A stretch of DNA of 64,000 nucleotides, from the NCBI RefSeq assembly GCF_002021565.1, contig NZ_MSZX01000009.1, positions 269,862 to 333,861 of the forward strand, read 5' to 3'. This DNA comes from Paenibacillus selenitireducens (GTDB lineage: Bacteria > Bacillota > Bacilli > Paenibacillales > Paenibacillaceae). The position numbers and the translations under genes are program-made. The notes beneath the pieces were generated by a model, which saw nothing but the letters and a program-made list of their open reading frames with translations, was not told the DNA's origin and ran no database searches. Every line of letters starts with the position of its first letter. Position 1 is the first letter of the stretch. This document shows positions 1 to 7,306 of this stretch, one piece after another.

Positions 1-2
1 TC

Positions 3-218
3 TTTGACGAACGCATATCTGTGAAGATTAATCATACGGACGAAGATGTTATCGTCGGTAAATGCTACCACTGCAATGAACCGGCAGATACGTACATTAA
101 TTGCGGGGATGACTTATGCCATCGTCAGCATATCGTGTGTGAAAAGTGCGAGGAAACGCATCACGGCTATTGTTCGCCAGCTTGTGAAGAGAACGATATT
201 GCACGTACTCACGTATAA
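3..218 (+). CDS. trhO: tRNA uridine(34) hydroxylase TrhO, C-terminal end
   Basis: This is the 3' end of a gene cut by the window edge; the frame is open from base 3 and reads FDERISV before the first internal start. It continues into a Cys-rich tail (CYHCN, NCGDDLCH, CEKCEETHH, CSPAC). The Rhodanese-related TrhO/YbfQ family has the same arrangement, with the rhodanese domain upstream and a zinc-finger-like tail. Known role: oxygen-dependent 5-hydroxylation of wobble uridine 34 in tRNA. The catalytic rhodanese Cys is outside the window. A regulator gene starts 22 bases downstream on the same strand. Confidence 0.75.
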   Translation, partial: FDERISVKINHTDEDVIVGKCYHCNEPADTYINCGDDLCHRQHIVCEKCEETHHGYCSPACEENDIARTHV

Positions 219-240
219 TAGACAACAGGCGGTGGGCTAA

Positions 241-876
241 ATGAGTGATCCAATGGACTTGTCTACGAGGGAAACGATACTGCACATGCTGAAGACACAA
301 GGCGATTTAAGTGCCAAAGATCTTACAGAACAACTCGGAATAACCACGATGGCCGTTCGGAGGCATATCTCCACTTTGGAGAAGGATAACTTCATCAGCT
401 CGACATTAATTCGTCAGCCGATGGGCAGACCCACTTCCGTATATCGTCTGTCTGAAGAAGCAGAACATTTTTTCCCTAAAAAATATCATGCTGTCGCACT
501 TGATCTACTCGGTGAACTAGCTGATGAATCGGGTCAAGCATCCGTAGATCGGTTATTTGATCGACGTAAAGAATCCCTGGCCAAAAAATATGAGCAACGC
601 ATGCAATCCATGACATTCGAAGAAAAGGTCGCGGTGCTTACCGAAATCCAGAATGAAAATGGCTATATGGCAGATTTGGTGCAGCAAAGTGAAGACGAAT
701 ACATTCTAAATGAATTCAACTGTCCCATTTCTCAAATCGCAAATCAATATCAACATGCATGCACATGTGAATTAAGCTTATTTCAGACCTTACTAGGTGC
801 TGATGTACGTCGAACTGAATGCCTTGCCAAAGGGGATCGTAAATGTTCGTATCACATTCGCAAGCAAATTGAATAA
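241..876 (+). CDS. SufR-like helix-turn-helix transcriptional regulator
   Basis: The 211-aa protein has an N-terminal winged helix-turn-helix (about residues 7-70, including TTMAVRRHISTLEKDN) of the ArsR/DeoR-like COG2345 group. The C-terminal domain carries cysteines at FNCPISQ, CTCELSLF, RTECLAKGD and RKCSYHI. This C-terminal pattern resembles SufR, a repressor of iron-sulfur cluster genes that itself binds a cluster. Cluster binding here is inferred from the Cys spacing. It starts 22 bases after trhO with a GGTGG-like ribosome site and ends in a bidirectional terminator. The genes it controls cannot be named from this window. Confidence 0.72.
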   Translation: MSDPMDLSTRETILHMLKTQGDLSAKDLTEQLGITTMAVRRHISTLEKDNFISSTLIRQPMGRPTSVYRLSEEAEHFFPKKYHAVALDLLGELADESGQASVDRLFDRRKESLAKKYEQRMQSMTFEEKVAVLTEIQNENGYMADLVQQSEDEYILNEFNCPISQIANQYQHACTCELSLFQTLLGADVRRTECLAKGDRKCSYHIRKQIE

Positions 877-917
877 AAAAAACGGAGATCTCATGCTAAG
901 CATGAAGTCTCCGTTTT
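876..917. terminator. bidirectional terminator
   Basis: An inverted repeat AAAACGGAGA ... TCTCCGTTTT with an inner CATGC/GCATG stem lies between the convergent regulator gene and the DUF1450 gene. The A-tract on one side and T-tract on the other let it work on both strands. Confidence 0.8.
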
Positions 918-933
918 AGTTTATGGTCAAGAT

Positions 934-1188
934 TTAAGCTTCATAAAAAAGCTTAATCTCTTCTTGTACGGCTTCCTCAACCTTCTGATAACATTCCTCC
1001 GGTGTATCTGCATATATCCGCTTATTATTCACCATGGCATAGGGTCTTGCCCGGCATAAATTGCACATATTCAGACAATCGGTTCGCATGACTGCGACTT
1101 CGATATATTCTTCTTCCAGATCTTCTAAGGAACGAAGTGCTAAGGCATTTCGCTCACATACTTCGACAACGATAATACCAAGACTCAT
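934..1188 (-). CDS. DUF1450 family protein (YuzB-like)
   Basis: A small 84-aa protein with a CX2CX2C cluster (CLNMCNLCRARPYA) preceded by an N-terminal VVEVCERN motif. This is the pattern of the DUF1450/YuzB family of Bacillales, a thioredoxin-like ferredoxin-type fold of unknown role. A GTG nine bases upstream is also in frame, but it lies inside the AGGTGA ribosome site, so the ATG giving MSLGIIVV is preferred. It converges with the SufR-like regulator; both have metal-binding-type cysteines, but a functional link is only a guess. Confidence 0.75.
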   Translation of the reverse strand: MSLGIIVVEVCERNALALRSLEDLEEEYIEVAVMRTDCLNMCNLCRARPYAMVNNKRIYADTPEECYQKVEEAVQEEIKLFYEA

Positions 1189-1395
1189 TTGAATCACCTA
1201 CTACATTCTGACTTGATTTTGATCTGAACTCAGTATAGTCAATCGAAGGCATAGGGTCAATGCTTCGGGTGTTCATACAAGTGTATTTCGTGTTTTATAA
1301 CCAAGTTAGGATCAAATTTCCTTTACTATAAATTCACCATTGCGGATATCTTAAAGTCTGTAGTCCAAAAAAAATATTTGGAGGTAAGAAACACA

Positions 1396-1671
1396 ATGAT
1401 GAAGAAAATCACAACACTTGCTCTGTCTACATGCTTGTTCTTATCCCTTGCAACAGCTGCGGGTGCTGCTCCAGCAACCAAGGAGCACCACGCAAAACCT
1501 CATGCTAAACACCACCATGTGAAGAAACACGGTGTTACAGCAAAAAGTGCTCATCATGCAAAGAAATTACACGCGAAAAGCATGCATGGCAAAAAAATTA
1601 AAGCGAAATCCTTCAAAGCCAAAGCTCTACCTAAAACAGGTCTTGGCGGCGCTAGCGAGTCGACCAATTAA
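1396..1671 (+). CDS. small secreted His/Lys/Ala-rich protein with LPKTG motif
   Basis: A 91-aa protein with a clear signal peptide (MMKKITTLALSTCLFLSLATAAGAAPA). Its mature part is very basic and rich in His, Lys and Ala (HAKPHAKHHHVKK, HGKKIKAKSFKAKAL). Near the C-terminus it has a perfect LPKTG sortase motif, but only GLGGASESTN follows: no hydrophobic segment and no basic tail as in classical sortase substrates. The ATG at 1396 is chosen because GGAGGT lies 10 bases upstream; an upstream TTG overlaps that site. A class F sortase gene follows 33 bases later, so it is the likely partner. Confidence 0.7.
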   Translation: MMKKITTLALSTCLFLSLATAAGAAPATKEHHAKPHAKHHHVKKHGVTAKSAHHAKKLHAKSMHGKKIKAKSFKAKALPKTGLGGASESTN

Positions 1672-1696
1672 AAAGAGGGGCTCTCCCCTCTTTTTT
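1671..1696 (+). terminator. intrinsic terminator after the LPKTG gene
   Basis: AAAGAGGGG, loop CTCT, CCCCTCTTTTTT directly after the stop codon. It separates the LPKTG gene from the sortase and should attenuate rather than abolish read-through, because no other promoter is obvious before the sortase. Confidence 0.85.
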
Positions 1697-1704
1697 CATT
1701 ATTT

Positions 1705-2349
1705 ATGAACATACATCGAAAAATTGTATATATTCTCCTGGGTTTCGCGCTATTTGCAGGCAGTTGTTCGCATCAACAACGATCCCCTGAGTCCAATACC
1801 GATGGCATGCAGCAACAAGAGATTCAACCCAAAGCACTTCCCAACATACCTGAGCAAGTACAAAGTCCGCCTAAAATCAAAAACGTACGTAAACCTGTAA
1901 CCCCATTAAAGCCAGTAAAAATCATAATTCCTTCCCTACATGTAAAAGCTATTGTAGAGACTGTCGGCGTACTGGATAATGGTCAAATGGCTGTCCCTCA
2001 AGATACAGAGAAAACAGGTTTACTGCATCCAGGATTTCTCCCCGGTGAGTTAGGGAATGCCGTCATTGACGGTCATGTAGATAATTTATACGGACCTGCC
2101 GTATTTTTTCATTTAAAAAAGCTAAAACCTAACGATCAAGTCATATTAAAAGACGTAAAAGGGCGACAGCTCATCTTCGTTGTGGAAGCGACAGAAATCG
2201 TCGAACCGCACAAAGCTTCCATCGAAAAAATATTTGGTCCAAGCCCCGAACCCCGATTAAATTTGATAACATGTACTGGTAAATATAATCGCAAAAAACA
2301 TGAACATGAAGAAAGACTCATCGTCTATACAAAACTCGTTGATCATTAA
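1705..2349 (+). CDS. class F sortase
   Basis: A 214-aa protein with an N-terminal hydrophobic anchor (residues 8-20, possibly lipidated at the Cys of FAGSC), a Pro-rich linker and a sortase beta-barrel. The catalytic triad is visible: His in VIDGHVD, Cys in LITCTG, Arg in HEERLIVYT. The PSLHVKAIVETVGV and HPGFLPGELGNAVIDGH segments are typical of class D/F sortases. Known role: transpeptidation of LPXTG proteins at the cell surface. There is no Shine-Dalgarno sequence before the ATG, which sits 8 bases after the terminator T-run, so expression may be low. The neighbouring LPKTG protein is the obvious candidate substrate. Confidence 0.85.
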   Translation: MNIHRKIVYILLGFALFAGSCSHQQRSPESNTDGMQQQEIQPKALPNIPEQVQSPPKIKNVRKPVTPLKPVKIIIPSLHVKAIVETVGVLDNGQMAVPQDTEKTGLLHPGFLPGELGNAVIDGHVDNLYGPAVFFHLKKLKPNDQVILKDVKGRQLIFVVEATEIVEPHKASIEKIFGPSPEPRLNLITCTGKYNRKKHEHEERLIVYTKLVDH

Positions 2350-2350
2350 T

Positions 2351-2397
2351 CAAATAGAGCCGTCTTCCGCACATGGAATGAAAATCGGCTCTATTTG
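2351..2397. terminator. bidirectional terminator
   Basis: A perfect 12-bp inverted repeat CAAATAGAGCCG / CGGCTCTATTTG between convergent genes. Its right arm overlaps the stop codon of the minus-strand gene that ends at 2391. Confidence 0.75.
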
Positions 2398-2765
2398 TTA
2401 GGGTTTGTCTGGTTTATCTCACCGAATAATCGATGTGATACGTCCCTAACTTCTTGCATATTAGATGCTGGACCAACATAGTTGGTGCCCACTTGCTGCT
2501 TATCGTTCACAGATACATAAATGTCTTGAAAATCTCTTGACGCTTGCCCCCCAATCGATAGGGTTCCATCGATGATATGCTTCGAGAATAACCGTTTCTT
2601 AATCGTTACATCGAGATCCAAGTTCGTCTTTATCTCATCATTCCATTGATTCTTATATCCTACGGCTATGTAGCTTTTCTGGACATGTTGAGGAATGTGA
2701 TACAATACAATCCCTATCAAGAGAAGAAGAAGAGAGGCACTTACCACGATTTTTTTCAAGGTCAT
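2391..2765 (-). CDS. membrane-anchored hypothetical protein
   Basis: A 124-aa protein of no family I recognise. Residues 5-22 form one hydrophobic segment (uncleaved anchor or signal); the rest is a soluble, probably extracellular domain with mixed charge. The start has a good AAGGAAGAG ribosome site. It lies downstream of a four-helix membrane protein and an acetyltransferase on the same strand, about 40 bases away, so the three may form one operon. No function can be given. Confidence 0.55.
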   Translation of the reverse strand: MTLKKIVVSASLLLLLIGIVLYHIPQHVQKSYIAVGYKNQWNDEIKTNLDLDVTIKKRLFSKHIIDGTLSIGGQASRDFQDIYVSVNDKQQVGTNYVGPASNMQEVRDVSHRLFGEINQTNPNK

Positions 2766-2804
2766 ATGGAATCTCTTCCTTTCCCTACTAGATCGTGATT
2801 ATTT

Positions 2805-3335
2805 TTAGTCCTTACGCCTCCCAATACTCCTCACCACAGCAATCATGTATCCAATGAACAGCGCAGCTAATACGCCAAGTATATACGTGAAAACATTGAT
2901 ATATGCCGTATTCGTGTACTGATTGAACGTGGACCAGCGATAAATAGCAGAATACGCAGAATTCGGAAAGCCACCCAGGGAATAAAATATTTGGCGAAAA
3001 TACAGCATTTCACAACCAATGATGAGCAAAGTTATCACGATCATAAAGGTCAAAATTCCCCAATGATACGTCCCCTGCTTGATCTCCAGATGAATGTACC
3101 ATTGAGCTATCGCGGCGATACAAGTTAAGAATAGGATATACAGCGGCAGGAATAGGAACACGAACAGTAATGCGGGGTTGCCATTCCCTGATAAATGACC
3201 TCCCGGTTTCAGTCGAAATGTCCATAAGTCTATGAGACCCAACAACATCAACGTAAGTAGGAATAACCCGATCAGCAATGAGATGAACATGCGTCGATGT
3301 GGAGGTATCGAATTGGCGAGATCCTTCAAATGCAA
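2805..3335 (-). CDS. multi-pass membrane protein, unknown function
   Basis: About 176 aa with four hydrophobic segments (near FISLLIGLFLLTLMLLG, LLFVFLFLPLYILFL, ILTFMIVITLLIIG and FTYILGVLAALFIGY), hydrophilic ends and a basic C-terminus. I do not recognise the family. The TTG at 3335 is preferred because AGGAAGG lies 5 bases upstream; an in-frame TTG at 3353 is the alternative and would abut the acetyltransferase stop codon. Translation is probably coupled to the gene upstream. Confidence 0.55.
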   Translation of the reverse strand: MHLKDLANSIPPHRRMFISLLIGLFLLTLMLLGLIDLWTFRLKPGGHLSGNGNPALLFVFLFLPLYILFLTCIAAIAQWYIHLEIKQGTYHWGILTFMIVITLLIIGCEMLYFRQIFYSLGGFPNSAYSAIYRWSTFNQYTNTAYINVFTYILGVLAALFIGYMIAVVRSIGRRKD

Positions 3336-3353
3336 CTCATCCTTCCTATCCAA

Positions 3354-3776
3354 CTAGTTCCCCATCGATTTCACGAAAAAAATCTCACCAATCTCTCCTT
3401 CGTTAATCCCACTGATAATCCCGCATTCCCGGAAGCCCATATACCGGTGCCAAGCTTGGGGATCTGCTTCATCGGCTTGCGATGAGCTATAGAGCTCAGT
3501 TACCCCCTGCTGTCTGAGAGCTTCTTCCACAAAAAGCAGCATTTTAATACCAAGCCCTTGTCGTTGGTATGGACGTTCTACACGAATCATGCCAATGTAC
3601 GGGTATTTCGACCATAGATACTCTAACCGAATAAACCCAGCACAATATCCATCTACTTCAGCTAATACATACTCTTGATTCTGTAATTTCCATTCCATCA
3701 TTCTCCCTTGAATATCGTCAAGGGCTGTAATTACAGCTAGATCTTCCAGTTTCCCGAATCGTACTGTATGTTCCAT
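3354..3776 (-). CDS. GNAT family N-acetyltransferase
   Basis: A 140-aa GNAT-fold protein: the acetyl-CoA binding motif A is seen as IRVERPYQRQGLGIKMLLFVEEALRQQG, followed by SSSQADEADPQAWHRYMGF, the usual C-terminal strand and helix. The substrate cannot be inferred. It is the first gene of a likely three-gene operon with the two membrane proteins downstream, separated by no bases from the next frame. Confidence 0.8.
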   Translation of the reverse strand: MEHTVRFGKLEDLAVITALDDIQGRMMEWKLQNQEYVLAEVDGYCAGFIRLEYLWSKYPYIGMIRVERPYQRQGLGIKMLLFVEEALRQQGVTELYSSSQADEADPQAWHRYMGFRECGIISGINEGEIGEIFFVKSMGN

Positions 3777-3872
3777 GTCGCGATCACCATCCCAATAAAT
3801 TTCGATATTATGTAGACGTTAACTTTTTCCATTTGTTTATTTTTACCATGAAAGTTGCGATCTGTATACGCC

Positions 3873-3903
3873 AAAAAGAACCACCAAAAATTTGATGGTT
3901 CTT
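3873..3903 (-). terminator. terminator of the diguanylate cyclase gene or of the intergenic region
   Basis: On the minus strand AAGAACCATC ... GGTGGTTCTT is followed by TTT-rich sequence. It lies just downstream of the diguanylate cyclase stop at 3946. Confidence 0.65.
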
Positions 3904-3945
3904 CAATAGGTCTTAATACGGCTTAATACGGATTCAATACGTATA

Positions 3946-5556
3946 TTATTTTACCGTTTCCACTTCCTTACGGTACATCTTACTGTACATGACGGTCTGA
4001 TTCCGACCTTGTTCCTTCGCTGCATACAATGCTTCATCCGCGTATTGCAGCAAGGTGTCCAGATCTTCTCCAGCATGACTATTCGCGGAAATTCCGAGGG
4101 ACAACGTCACAGACCGACCAATCGGACTTATTAATGTTGCCATCTTCATGCGTAAGCGTTCCGCTATGAGGTAAGCTTCTTTCTCGGATGTTTCCGGAAG
4201 CAGGATCGTAAATTCTTCCCCCCCATACCGACAGCAAAAATCTTGATCGCGCTTCTCATCCATCATCATTTGGGCTAGAAATTTCAGCACTTCATCACCC
4301 TTCTGATGCCCGTAGGTATCATTCACTAATTTGAATCGATCCAGATCGACCATAATAATGGAAAAGGGAATCTCCTGCTCCTTCCACAATGACGTGATCG
4401 CTTGCATGGTACGTCGGTTGGCTAATCCAGTTAATGCATCGGTCTGAGCTTCTTGCGAAAGCTCGTCCGTCTTCTTTTTCATGCGATCGAATGCAAGGGC
4501 AATCGTCTTGGTTAACTCATTCGTCTCGTAATTCCAATACGTGTAAACCGGGATGGATTCGAGTTGATGATCCCCTTGTGACAGTCGTGATGCATAATTA
4601 GCTAATCGATTCAACGGATAGGTCAGCTTGCGTGATAACCATAGGGTCATAATAAGAAGAATAAAAAGATAAGGCATGGAAAAGTAGACCGTCTTCTCGA
4701 TCAGCTTCTGTGTTGTAGAGTTAATGTAGCTCTCAGGTGTCTGAGATACAATCCCCCACCCGACTTCTTTCACAATCGCATATCCCGCTAAGTAGCTAAT
4801 CCCAAGGGAATTGATGACATGCTGTTGCCCGCTAACCCCTTTCATTAATTGCTTGACAACGGGATTCTCGTTGACTTTCTGCGCGATGCGATTCGTATCC
4901 GGATGATAAATTAGGGTACCAGACGAATCTACCACATAGAAATAGGAACCATTATTGTTCTTATTCTGAGTTCCTAAAATTTCTTGAAAAATATTAGGTT
5001 GCTGCAAATAGATCGATCCTGCTACAAAGCCTTTGTAGTTCCCCTCAGAATCAAAAATCGGATGACTAACAAGCACGATGAGACGTTTCGTTACTGCTTG
5101 ATACGGTTCTGAGATGAGCGGTGCCTTGAGCTCTAAGGCCTTCTGTGCGGCATTCGAGTTCAACTTCTCCCCGATGAGTCCCAAATTGTTCGGCGATGTC
5201 GAGACCACCGTACCGTCCACATTGACAATGACGATCGAATTAAAATAATGGTTCGTATTCATGAAAAAATCTAATTGGGAGAGCACATTTTCATCCGTTA
5301 ACGTTTCATCGGAGAAGTATTCTGCCGTAACCTTGATACTTTTCTTCATGGATAGAACTAAGGATTGCGTTGCTTTACTCATATCCTTCGCATTAATATT
5401 ATTGAGTTCTATCGTGTTGGTGTAGAGAGATTTCTTCTCGGCTTGATAACTAACGATTGTTGTGATCACAATTGTAACAAGAACGGATATCAGCACGACA
5501 AAGGAGATAATGGCTGATAGTTTGAATCCTCTCTTGTTTCTTGAAGCTTGTTCCAT
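3946..5556 (-). CDS. diguanylate cyclase with dCache sensor
   Basis: A 536-aa membrane signalling protein: TM helix (about residues 13-34), a large extracellular double-Cache-type sensor, a second TM (about 283-303), a HAMP-like linker and a C-terminal GGDEF domain. The active-site loop reads RYGGEEF, and the DLDRFKLVNDTYGHQKGD motif is intact. It should make cyclic di-GMP from two GTP in response to an external ligand. The N-terminal ATG at 5556 is chosen because GAGGG lies 7 bases upstream; longer in-frame starts lack a site. It stands alone with a terminator downstream. Confidence 0.88.
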   Translation of the reverse strand: MEQASRNKRGFKLSAIISFVVLISVLVTIVITTIVSYQAEKKSLYTNTIELNNINAKDMSKATQSLVLSMKKSIKVTAEYFSDETLTDENVLSQLDFFMNTNHYFNSIVIVNVDGTVVSTSPNNLGLIGEKLNSNAAQKALELKAPLISEPYQAVTKRLIVLVSHPIFDSEGNYKGFVAGSIYLQQPNIFQEILGTQNKNNNGSYFYVVDSSGTLIYHPDTNRIAQKVNENPVVKQLMKGVSGQQHVINSLGISYLAGYAIVKEVGWGIVSQTPESYINSTTQKLIEKTVYFSMPYLFILLIMTLWLSRKLTYPLNRLANYASRLSQGDHQLESIPVYTYWNYETNELTKTIALAFDRMKKKTDELSQEAQTDALTGLANRRTMQAITSLWKEQEIPFSIIMVDLDRFKLVNDTYGHQKGDEVLKFLAQMMMDEKRDQDFCCRYGGEEFTILLPETSEKEAYLIAERLRMKMATLISPIGRSVTLSLGISANSHAGEDLDTLLQYADEALYAAKEQGRNQTVMYSKMYRKEVETVK

Positions 5557-5700
5557 GTTCATACCCTCGTTTGACTTGAAATAGTAGGAAATTGTCGAAA
5601 TATACAAATTCATAGTAAATTTATCCTATGAACTATCAAATATTGTATCACTATCATTTCAAAATATGCAAGATTTGTCATATACAAATGAACGAGAAAT

Positions 5701-5723
5701 AGCACTGCTGAGGGAGCAGTGCT
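5701..5723 (-). terminator. hairpin downstream of the MBL-fold gene
   Basis: A perfect 9-bp inverted repeat AGCACTGCT / AGCAGTGCT with a 5-base loop. It is followed on the minus strand by ATTTCTCG, a weak T-tract, so it is called a terminator with moderate confidence. Confidence 0.5.
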
Positions 5724-5815
5724 GTTTCTCTTCATGCATAAGCGTTCGAAACCTAGTAGTTCATATGACCTATAAAATTTCATGATTATCATTCATGAAT
5801 ATAGGAACGATGTGA

Positions 5816-6916
5816 TCAGAGTTTCCACCACGCCTGATTCGGAATTTTCGAACTGCCTACGATGACAGGTTCCCCCATCTGCGGCGTCGCGATGCTAACG
5901 CCCATTTCTTGTCCATAGGACGTAACACGTTCTATCGAATCTGTCCAATCATGTAAAGCCAATGTAAATGCGCCCCAGTGGATCGGGATCATCGTGCCAC
6001 CCTTTACATCTTGATGAGCTTGTACCGTCTGTTCTGGCATCATATGAATCGCATGCCATCGTTCATCGTATTGACCGCACTCCATCAAGGTGAGATCGAA
6101 CGGACCGTACTGATGACCGATTGTTTTAAAATGTGTATCATACCCGCTGTCTCCGCTGAAAAAGATCTTGCTCTCTTGTCCCTGGATCACCCACGAACAC
6201 CACAACGTCGCATTACTATCTGTTATGCTTCTACCCGAGAAGTGTCTTGCCGGCGTACATACGAGCCGCAGACCATTCAGTTCTGTCTCCTCCCACCAAT
6301 CTAACTCATGAATGAGATCTGGATGGACACCCCATCGGATCAAATGACTTCCTACCCCAAGCGGAACATAGAACTGTTTTACCTTATCTTTGATTTGCTT
6401 GACCGTGCCATAATCCAAATGATCGTAATGATCATGTGAGAAGAGTACGGCATCAATCACAGGCAAGTCATGGATCTCAATAGGCAAATGACCGCTGTAT
6501 CGCTTCCCGCCGATTGCAGGAAATGGAGATGGAGCATCACCGAACATCGGATCAAGCAACAACGTTTTGCCTTCGATCTGTACCATCGACGCGGAATGAC
6601 CGAACCAGGTCACTGTAGTTTCCCTGTCGACCGGATCTAGCTGTACGTTACCCTTCATCATGGGTATCTTGCTTCTTGGTCTCCGATTGGGATTCGGCTT
6701 CATATAATCACGAATCAAACTCATGATATTCTTCCCGTTATACGCCATCGACGGTGTTGGATTCAAATTCACGAATTTCTTACGTTGAAATTGACTGGAC
6801 CTTCCATATTCCATTCGCTTCTCCTTCGTCTGCCTAGCGCCGAAGGCAGGGTACACATACAACAGCAAGATACAGCAGAGAATAATCCCTGCTACAATCA
6901 TCAAGATCATCATCAA
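5816..6916 (-). CDS. MBL-fold metal-dependent hydrolase (NAPE-PLD / UlaG-like)
   Basis: A 366-aa protein with an N-terminal membrane anchor (residues 2-22) and a metallo-beta-lactamase fold. Metal ligands are visible in FSHDHYDHLD, PARHFSGR, SGDSGYDTHF and the final IHWGAF. The TWFGHSASMVQIEG start of the domain and overall layout match the NAPE-hydrolysing phospholipase D-like family of bacteria. The substrate is unknown; a phospholipid or other acyl ester is possible. GAGGGG lies upstream of the ATG. It is a single gene. Confidence 0.8.
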   Translation of the reverse strand: MMMILMIVAGIILCCILLLYVYPAFGARQTKEKRMEYGRSSQFQRKKFVNLNPTPSMAYNGKNIMSLIRDYMKPNPNRRPRSKIPMMKGNVQLDPVDRETTVTWFGHSASMVQIEGKTLLLDPMFGDAPSPFPAIGGKRYSGHLPIEIHDLPVIDAVLFSHDHYDHLDYGTVKQIKDKVKQFYVPLGVGSHLIRWGVHPDLIHELDWWEETELNGLRLVCTPARHFSGRSITDSNATLWCSWVIQGQESKIFFSGDSGYDTHFKTIGHQYGPFDLTLMECGQYDERWHAIHMMPEQTVQAHQDVKGGTMIPIHWGAFTLALHDWTDSIERVTSYGQEMGVSIATPQMGEPVIVGSSKIPNQAWWKL

Positions 6917-6973
6917 CGTACCCCTCTTTCTTAGGAATTGTATTTAAGTATACGAGAACGTTTCTTCAAATAC

Positions 6974-7000
6974 AAAAAAACTGCCCGGGGGCAGTTTTTT
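6974..7000 (-). terminator. intrinsic terminator of the helicase operon
   Basis: AAAAAACTGCCC / GGGCAGTTTTTT palindrome immediately after the stop of the DUF6509 gene, with A- and T-tracts on both sides. Confidence 0.85.
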
Positions 7001-7006
7001 ACGCAT

Positions 7007-7306
7007 CTACGTTTCGTCAGAATCCGTAAAGTGCGCTTGGCAGAAAGCTTCTACAACAGCAACTTCATCGTCTTCTAAGTCAAAATCAACATACCGTTGC
7101 GTGGATTTCTCATAGATTTCATATTTAGCAATCCGGGATTGTGTCTCTTCGACACTGAAGATCACGCGAATGTACAAGCCATTTTCGGAATACAGCTCAT
7201 CATCTTCTTCGACTTCAATATCCAATAGAAATTCGTAGCGTGTTCCCGACAGAATGCCGAACGGATCTTTGACCCGTTCAACGGTATAGGATGTAATGTT
7301 AATCAT
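7007..7306 (-). CDS. DUF6509 family protein
   Basis: A 99-aa acidic protein beginning INITSYTVERVKDPFGILSG and containing DIEVEEDDELYSENGLYIRV, features I associate with the DUF6509 family of Bacillales (function unknown). The assignment is from memory of the family pattern. Its start overlaps the stop of the helicase gene by 4 bases, so the two are translationally coupled and share the terminator downstream. Confidence 0.65.
   Translation of the reverse strand: MINITSYTVERVKDPFGILSGTRYEFLLDIEVEEDDELYSENGLYIRVIFSVEETQSRIAKYEIYEKSTQRYVDFDLEDDEVAVVEAFCQAHFTDSDET

Noticed and set aside
1200..1377. Promoter for the LPKTG gene
   Set aside because: A CTATAAATT near 1328 could be a -10 box, but I found no -35 box at a good distance, and the inverted repeat CGAAG-CAT / ATG-TTCG around 1240-1268 has no clear meaning.
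5610..5792. 60-codon minus-strand open frame between the diguanylate cyclase and MBL-fold genes
   Set aside because: It has no ribosome site, overlaps a hairpin, and encodes an unremarkable peptide.
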